Source: Lycium barbarum | Lineage: Eukaryota > Streptophyta > Magnoliopsida > Solanales > Solanaceae | DNA length: 64,000 bases | NCBI RefSeq assembly: GCF_019175385.1 | Contig: NC_083339.1 | Coordinates: 45,723,330-45,787,329, forward strand | Direction of reading: 5' to 3' | Shown: one piece after another, positions 56,665 to 64,000 of the stretch | Position numbering within the stretch: position 1 is the stretch's first letter | Layout: each line of letters begins with the position of its first letter | The notes under the pieces: generated by a model | The model's database searches: none | Told to the model about the DNA's origin: nothing | The model's input: the letters and a program-made list of their open reading frames with translations, nothing else | Made by a program: the position numbers and the translations under genes

Positions 56665-58792
56665 TTCACGGTCTTCTCTCAAAAAAATAACTCCAGCGTT
56701 CCCATAAATTGGACCTTCGCAATTCCTTTCTCTTAAAACCACACTAACTCATCCACTAGAGAGTGTTATGAAACAATCCAACTGTGTACCACACAAGCCA
56801 CTTCCTTAAGCCTTAACATATTGGTTACCTAAAATTTGCTTCTCACTAGTTGCTGATCATGAAACCCCACAATTTTTCATCATATCACGCAGCCCATTTT
56901 TGTAGTCTCCCTTCTTTAAGCTTGCTCAACAATCATACCTCATCTAAATTATGCAAGACAACGACACCCCAATCTATATAGACCCAAGTAATCCCAAATG
57001 CACCTTATTCTTATCGATTCACGATCCACTATACCTTTTCTTGAGTTTTGATTCCTCAATTTCTATCAGTTCACCTATACAACCACCGTCTGACTATTAC
57101 TCGAACCAACTCAATAGTATACCGCATAATCATAAGTCTCGCAAACTAGCCGAGTCAATCCAGGAGAGAGTAGTAGGCCACACACTATACACACTAGAGT
57201 TCCCTTACCTCACGTAATTCTAAAACTGATTACTTCCTAAATCTAGCGTATCACATACACAGTCCTACTAATGCTTTCACGTATCTTCACTAAGGTGTCC
57301 TAGCTTAAATTCTGTTAAATCAATTTCTGGAATGTTCTCCACAACTCAAATTAATTCATACCTCATCATTTATTTGCCACTTCGAATGCCCTAACTGTCA
57401 AACCTGAACACCTCTATATATTCGCGCAATTATCCCTTTCCATCAGTAGAAGCAAGAACTAGCCAAAACTTACATAACAGGTACAAGGCTCTCAACACTA
57501 ATCCAATATTAGATGCAACACCCGATAGGTCCTTGAGTACTAAAACTTCGCACTTGTCCAACACTAGAGTCCTTCTCATTAGTTAACCATTGGCTCCCAT
57601 CGGCCCACGCCATAACCAAACTTACCAACTCAACACTGAACCCTCATATCAATTCTACCAGGTATGACCACAACATAACTCTCAAATCAGCTAGCTCTTG
57701 ATTCCACGATCCCCTTACCATTCTTCTAAACATGACAACCCGATCAACATACCCTTTACTAAAGGACTAGGACCCCAGCTACCCAATATCTTAAGTCTCC
57801 ATTCGTCATAAGTAACATTGCTTTCCGATGTAGAACCGATAACCATATTGCCACGTTGAAACCCAACTTAACCTTTCATGACCGAATACGAATTCCACTC
57901 TCAAACCAATTGAAACCTTATTCTATCAAGCATGCCAGATACAAATTTTTCCTTTCCTAATAGCGGAGATTATTCTATCCAAGTCCTCTTCCTTACACGT
58001 CCATCCCATTAATACGAAAAGTACCCATACCAAAATACCCAAGAAATCTTACTTCACTACACATTTTCCATAAAATTCGTCCTTTAAGTCCTTATTCGCA
58101 AATTCTCTTCTTTATTACACGCGGTCACTATACTTTTTCCAAATCAGATGATACTTACCGAACTTACACTCATCTCCGCATATCGACATCTAGTACCCTA
58201 ACACTGATGAATCATTGCCCTGCCATTGGTACACCTGTGTCACGCAAACCATCATAATACCTTAACGATGTTGAAATTTTTTCGAAACCAATCATACCTT
58301 GAATAAATAATTCTTGTTAAGCCATAAATGTACTTTTGCCACTTCCGAGCAACCCCATGCTGAAAATAAGGAGGTCATCTGATCCCTTGCACTATCTTTC
58401 CCAAGAAATCCCCAAAATAACGAGTCAAACCACTATCCCACACAACAGAATCCTCAAGCCATAGCTAGAAATGGAACTTGATCACGTTTCCGAATTAAGA
58501 TGACACATCTCGTACCACATCAACCATGACATAAAAAAATCGCTTGCATGAGAATTCAAGAACGAGTTTCCACCATTGTGAGAGAATAAGACAGGATATT
58601 CATATAATAATTGAAATCGACTAGATACCAATTCGAATGAAGTAGCATGAAGGAATGAAAGAATTTGAAGTTTCCTAAATGTCCCATAGCCCCTCGCAGT
58701 TAAGTACAGAGCTCATCGTACCGATCTGAAAAACTCAACTAGATATGCTTTTATACTTACAGACCGGGTAACCTAGGGCTCTGATAGCAACT
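56665..58792 (-). mobile_element. Element Y: non-coding internal remnant
   Basis: Lies just downstream of the Y primer site (58777-58790) in element orientation, so it is the 5' internal part of a minus-strand element. I see no gag or pol motif on either strand; codons are closed throughout. Part of its leader resembles those of the RE elements (CCCTAGG after the primer site), but the RE palindromic-loop hairpin is not recognisable. It ends abruptly at 56664/56665 against the RE4 LTR. Confidence 0.55.
58777..58790 (-). other. Element Y primer binding site
   Basis: TTGCTATCAGAGCC on the minus strand, two bases past the LTR end; one mismatch (G to C) from the initiator tRNA-Met complement TTGGTATCAGAGC. 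Confidence 0.65.
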
Positions 58793-61700
58793 TGTCACGA
58801 CCCAATTACACACAAGGGCGCACGGGCACCTATCATTTCCTACATTAGTAGTCGAACCCTTTCCCAAATCATCAATTCAACCCATAATAAAGTAAATAGT
58901 GCAGAATAAGTAGAAGCCTGAATCATGAATAATCTTAAGTGCAGATTATAAATACAATCCCCAAGGAACTGGTCTGACTCGTACAAGAGCAACAACGTAA
59001 TTTCTAGAAAATACAAGTCTCAAAGTCTCCGGGCTGTGTCTCATCCGATGCTCACCCTTGATACTCGCAAGCTAGACCTCGAAAATCAGTCTCACGAACT
59101 AGAAGTGGAACCTATCTCAAACTCTACACCCCAAAAAGGAGTGTAGCAAGGTAGCATCGGTACAAACAACACGTACTGAGTAGGGATCATAGGCCGACAA
59201 TAGTTAGTTAACATATATAAAGAAAGAGACTGAAGAATAGACAAACTCACAATAAGGTATACACACCACACAACCCAAGAATAACAATTTAAATACATAA
59301 GGATTAATAACTGAATCATTGTCTATGGTGAAGCACCTAAACACAAGTCCTGCCAAGTTTCCCACGATCCCTCAGAATAACCTTAAAATCTAGTACAACC
59401 AACAATGTTACTCTATAACCTCAAGTCTCAACCTAGGAGAAAGTCTCTGCTCCGTGAATTAATTAATTCCCAAATATATATTAATCAGGCACGCAGTGAT
59501 CTCAAATCAGTAACCAACAAAGAAGTCAATGTTTACGAGAACCGTACAATACGATAAATAACTACTACCAGACATCAGATGTATGAGTGAATGAAATATG
59601 AATGCAATGCAATGATACACAAGCCCTTCGGGCGGAAATATCTCATCGCCCTGACAGTCATGACCCACGGAGGACCTGTAAAGTCCAGTCAGTGTTGCGG
59701 TATGTGCAACCCGATCCAAGTAAGTGTTGCGGAACGTGCATCTCGGTCCAATATATGTATATATATGTTTGTGTTGCGGTGCGCAACCCGATCCCAATAT
59801 ATGCGTATGAATGCATGCATGATATCAATGCCAATAAGAGTATATCAATGACAACCCACAAATGGACACATATCTCAATATCAATTCGTTCATCTTCACA
59901 AGTCAATAACCGATGACTAAGAGATATGTGCTAACAATCATGAATAAGTCACTAAGAAATCATATCAGAGTAACATGAAAGATGAGAATAAGAACACTGC
60001 ATAATATCAATGAATAATGACAACATTTCAAATCAATCGTGCCACACATGGACACTTGTCACTGTAACAGTCTCAGTATCATAGCTATCCTTTCTTTCCC
60101 AATAAAATCAACACATGATAAAATACGATCTACAAATCATAAGGTAAATCACTAAGCAACAAGTCTAGAATAACTCATGTGGATATAAGCCAATAAATCA
60201 CAACAAGGCAACAACTCAATAGAAAACAACAAGGCAACAACTCAATAGAACACAACAAGGTCATAAGCCATAGTCAGCAGCAATACCAACCTAAATATTC
60301 CATCACAACTCCATACCTGAAGGTGTACATGCTTTCTCTAACATTCACTAACTCTGCATATGATTTGCTAAATGAAGTCTAACAAAAAGATAAGTCGTAA
60401 CCTACCTGGAATGCCGAATTGGAGCCACGAACCGTCAAACCTTAGCCTTGCCCTTTCTTTGCGCCTCCAAATACTTAAAGTCTAATCATATTCAAGTTCT
60501 ACATTAGAAATCAAGAAGAACAATACCCATATTGCTTATGCTTCTACTCCAGGTCAAATTCTAACACATAGAATTGGGGAAACAGACTCACAAGGGTAAA
60601 ATGGGAAATTGGAAGGTGGAATATGCAATTCATGCTCTAGATGATTAAACCCACTATTCAATTTCTAAATCAACTCAAGATTAAGCCTAATTCAGATTTA
60701 AAGTAAAACCCCAAATTTTGGGTAAGAACCCTAACTTTCCAATTCTCAAATTAATCACCAATAATGGAAGAAATAAGCTTAACAATAATGAATTCATCAA
60801 ATTCTACGGTTATACTAGTCAATTTCATCAAGAATCTTCATTTAGAACGTCTAGAACCCATTTCAAAAATCTATCATAAGAATCATAGATGTAAGAAAAT
60901 AAAGACAAGATCGAAAGAAGACACAATTGATAAATAATTGGACAATAACTAGAAGAACGAGTCCTAGTTACCTTCCAAAAGGATCAAAGGCTCCTATCTT
61001 ATGCAACAATCCTCAAGAGAACAACAATCTCTTGCAAATTGAATGATCGAAACAAAGTTGTATAATTTGGAGTCCACCAGATCACAACAAGTCTCAACTA
61101 GAGAGAAAAGTTCAATTGCATCAATCATCTTCTCCACTTTGATTCTAAGCATGGATTAAGGATTTAGGAAGGTAAATGATGAAGTCTAGTGTCAAAGACC
61201 TTACCTCAAAGAAGATACAGTCCAAAAGCTATTCAATTTGCCCAAAGTGTACATAGAGAGTGATGAGAGATGTGATAGGGTTTAAGGGTTTTAACTTAGC
61301 ATTAAATAGGAAATCTACCCCATCTTCCGTTGCAGTGGTTGGCTGTTCGCTATAGCGTACCCACCACAGCGGCCTACCCTCCCTCTGGCTAGTCCGCCAC
61401 AGGGGATCACCATCCGCTATGGCGACTCGCCACAAACTCCTCAAAGCTGCTGCAGCGGTCAGTCCCTCGCAATGGCGGGATCGCTACAGGGAGTCTGGTG
61501 CCGCTACAACACACACCAGACACCAAAAACTTTTTAGTTTTCAACAAGTTTCAACCCGAAATTCGATAATCACCCGAGGCACACCTGAAACAAAACAAAC
61601 ATGCATACACACATAAAAACGCGCTACAAACTCACCTGTGGCCTCAGAATTCCCAACGGAGGTCTCATTGACAAAGTCAACCCCCAATGGCCTAAGACCA

Positions 61701-62021
61701 ACTTTTCAACCAATAGCCCAAAAAGCTCCCAAGTGCCTTGGGAATCAAACCGAACATCCCACCAAGTCACGAACGACCACCCGACCTCTCGAAATCGATG
61801 GAATTTTGAAAAAGGTCCATTTACCTAAAATTAAACTTTGGGTCAAACATTTTCCACTTAAGCCCTCAAATCCTCAAAAGTCTCACTAAAAGTCATCCTA
61901 TGACCTCGGGAATCTGCCACCTATCCCCGCGGGTCAAAATAGTATTTATAGGTCTCGGGGATGGGTTAGCTAGGGAAAAAGGGTCAAAAGCTATATAACG
62001 ACCAAATGGGTCGTTATATCA
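58793..62021 (-). repeat. Element Y LTR (about 3.2 kb)
   Basis: Element-orientation start TGATATAACGACCC (62021), end TGGGTCGTGACA (58793). U3 carries GC-rich inverted repeats of a third kind (CGCTATAGCG, CCGCTATGGCG; 61340-61510). Its first 30 bases contain an 11-bp inverted repeat (61993-62019). A threefold GTGTTGCGG-GCAACCCGATCC repeat lies at 59692-59795. Donor-like AAGGTAAC is near 60970. Confidence 0.75.
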
Positions 62022-62238
62022 GCTACCAACTAAACAATCAGCCGTCCTCAAATGAAGAAAGAGAGTGTGAAGGCTGACGGTAACCAAGGAATCATTATCA
62101 TAACAACACGAAAGCCTCCACAGCACGAAGTACGCCACAATCACTGATCCTCAAATAAAAGAACTGCTTGCTAGAATTCTCTAAAATTCTCTAACCATAC
62201 CTCTGAACTCGTTCAATAAGCCCTACAAACATCCCTCA
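62022..62238 (-). other. Internal 3' end of an element next to the Y LTR
   Basis: In element orientation it reads CATTTGAGGACGG and then the LTR, similar to the CATTCGAGGACG block that precedes the 3' LTR of RE2 to RE5, though no clear polypurine run is present. If correct, the Y LTR has internal sequence on both sides. Only about 217 bp remain before LTR X. Confidence 0.45.
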
Positions 62239-64000
62239 TGTCATGACAAAACCTAGGGCCATGACGAGTGACCGAGCTTGACCTGCTCGATAACCCAACT
62301 TATGTTACCTGTACTCAAACATGACATTCAATAGAGTCTATTTAACTAAGTTTGAAAGCTGTAAACAGAATACAAAAGTCCATCTGTAACTTAAAACATA
62401 CTTCTATATATGTAACATATCGAAAGGCAAGCCGACATGGCTGACAATACTTCTATACGACAAAGCAAAGGCCGGCAAGGCCAAACAATACCCATGATAC
62501 CCACGTTGTCCACAGACTACTATAAGAGTATGACCGTACATAAGTGAGAGGGCAGTGATGGGACAGGGCCCTATCGTACCTATACTATATATACAAACAA
62601 AAGTATACCAAAACAGGAACAGTCTTCGAAGCAAGTGGAGCTGTCTGACTCTCATTGCTGACTCCTCCTAGGTGGCTGGATCGTCTAACCGCGTCCCAGA
62701 ACCTGCGAGCATGAAACACAACCCCCGAAGAAAGGGGGTCAGTACGGAATATGCATTGAATATGTAAGGCCATGCTGAATCATAATATAAGGAAAGAGTA
62801 ACAGTAAGCAAGTTTAGAAAGCAACCTGGGAGTAACCTGGAATAGCACTTATGAACCATGTCATATGCTCCCTTACACAATTCTATCATATCACAATATA
62901 AATATAGAATACCCTACTCGTAGCCGCTTCCAGATAATAACACAATAGTCCCTTCGGACGGCAGCTTCCGGCGAAGTCATGGTGGCCCCTTCGGGTAGCC
63001 GCTTCCAGCGTAGTCAGGATGGCCCCTTCGGGCAGCCACTTCCGGCTTAACAATATCATAATCCAGCTGATCAGGTGGAACAATAATAATACATATGATA
63101 TACAACATGAATATGTAATGAAGTTACAAAGCGTTGCACCCCTTTCAGAGTGGTTTTGATTACAACTCCCTTTGGAGCGATTTGAGAATAAGTTTTAGAG
63201 TTTCCTTAATTTACCATTTGCTTTGTAGTGAACATGTAAGTATGATGTATCACAGAAGCTTCCTTCGAATTATCAACAAGAGTATAGTATGAACGAAACA
63301 TGACATTAGATATCGACTTCTAATCCAACTACGAATAGAGTACTTATGTTTTAAGTTATTTAGGAGTCATATAAAAGGAATCATGCCAAAGTGTGAAAGA
63401 AGGGTTAGCCTTACAAACCTTATTTATGCCTCAAGCTAATCCTCAAGTCCCCTCTCGAGCTTAGTCAACTAGAACACAATCAACAATATAGGGATTAAGA
63501 CTAGGCCGACAAGATTATTCTAACTAATCATTTGTTCTTTCACCTAACGGGATTTGATAGAATCTCCTCTATAATCCTACCAACCCAACAATTCCAAATT
63601 CAGCTAATATACCAATAATAACATCAACAACAAGAAACCCAATGATATTCAATCAATAATATATCTAAATTCATCATAACATTCCATCCAAAACCAACTC
63701 CTAAACCCCAACGCCTTAATACAATTTATACGGTAATTATAACAATGTTTTCAGCACTTTAATCCGTCAGATCAATCAAGAATCAAGTTAATAACGTGAT
63801 AAATAACTAAAACATACATATAATGGTCAACAACCACGTAATCAACAACTTAAAATTCCACCTTTTGGCCTAAAATGACGGCAACAACTCGTTCTATACT
63901 TTACCATTCACAAGCCTCGGGATTCGGGACCTCGAACTTGCTCGATTCGCCACTTTCTCTCTCTAACTCTCCTCATTCTCTCTCTAAAAGTTTGTGGACT
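62239..64000 (-). repeat. LTR X, start outside the window
   Basis: Element-orientation end is TTTTGTCATGACA (62239). No primer site follows. It carries the R/U5 hairpin with stem ACCCCC/GGGGGT (62721-62739), three copies of a 38-bp unit containing CCCCTTCGGG and AGCCGCTTCC (62949-63047), and the motif AAG|GTTTGTAAGGCTAACCC (near 63417). The U3 part lies beyond base 64000. Confidence 0.75.
62949..63047. repeat. 38-bp tandem repeat in LTR X, about three copies
   Basis: Units start CCCTTCGG and hold AGC..CTTCCRGC. They sit at the same relative place as the minisatellites of H2 and RE4, although the sequence is unrelated. Confidence 0.85.

Noticed and set aside
61419..61889. Overlapping plus-strand frames of 65-83 codons
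   Set aside because: They lie in the U3 of the Y LTR and have no homology that I recognise.

Overview
This window is plant repeat DNA. I recognise no host gene. Almost every base belongs to nested long-terminal-repeat (LTR) retrotransposons of the Ty3/gypsy superfamily. The polyproteins read gag - protease - reverse transcriptase - RNase H - integrase - chromodomain, and the terminal domain (conserved EE.TWE and KYPHLF) places them among chromoviruses, most like the Tekay/Del clade. A truncated RTE-type LINE with a GTT-repeat tail suggests a dicot, probably Solanaceae; that is a moderate inference.

Layout, left to right. 1-7418: RE1 (minus), cut by the window edge. 7419-8961: LTR fragment. 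8962-9523: LINE 3' end. 9524-10599: decayed older gypsy material. 10600-15541: LTR H1 (plus), carrying a solo LTR at 11564-14114. 15630-29127: LTR H2 (plus), interrupted by RE2 (17651-28415, minus, perfect 5-bp target duplication). 29128-38836: RE3 (minus), inserted in H2. 38837-56664: RE4 (plus), inserted in the RE3 5' LTR. RE4 gag is itself interrupted by RE5 (41751-51666, plus, target duplication GTTGG). 56665-62238: remnant of another minus-strand element (Y) with a long LTR. 62239-64000: LTR X (minus), running off the window. Nesting reaches four levels (H2 > RE3 > RE4 > RE5).

No element has an open polyprotein. RE2 is closest, with one nonsense codon and one 1-nt frameshift. RE3 has seven nonsense codons and a frameshift. 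RE4 lost about 160 codons across RT and RNase H. RE5 is non-autonomous: it keeps only an integrase end, and its non-coding interior carries a 5S-rRNA-like block.

The most interesting signal is the 5' leader shared by all five elements and kept by RE5 although its genes are gone. In order it holds: an LTR splice donor (AAG|GTRAG); paired hairpins in R/U5; a U5 arm that can pair with an arm just after the tRNA-iMet primer site; a hairpin whose loop is a 6-nt palindrome (GCGCGC, or GCCGGC in RE5), resembling a retroviral dimer-initiation loop; an invariant ATCGTGCGATAGAGC block; and a splice acceptor within 5 nt of the gag start codon. Several stems differ between families but keep their pairing. 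I infer, without experimental proof, that spliced RNA would be the gag-pol message, and unspliced RNA, which alone keeps the primer site and the hairpins, would be the genome.
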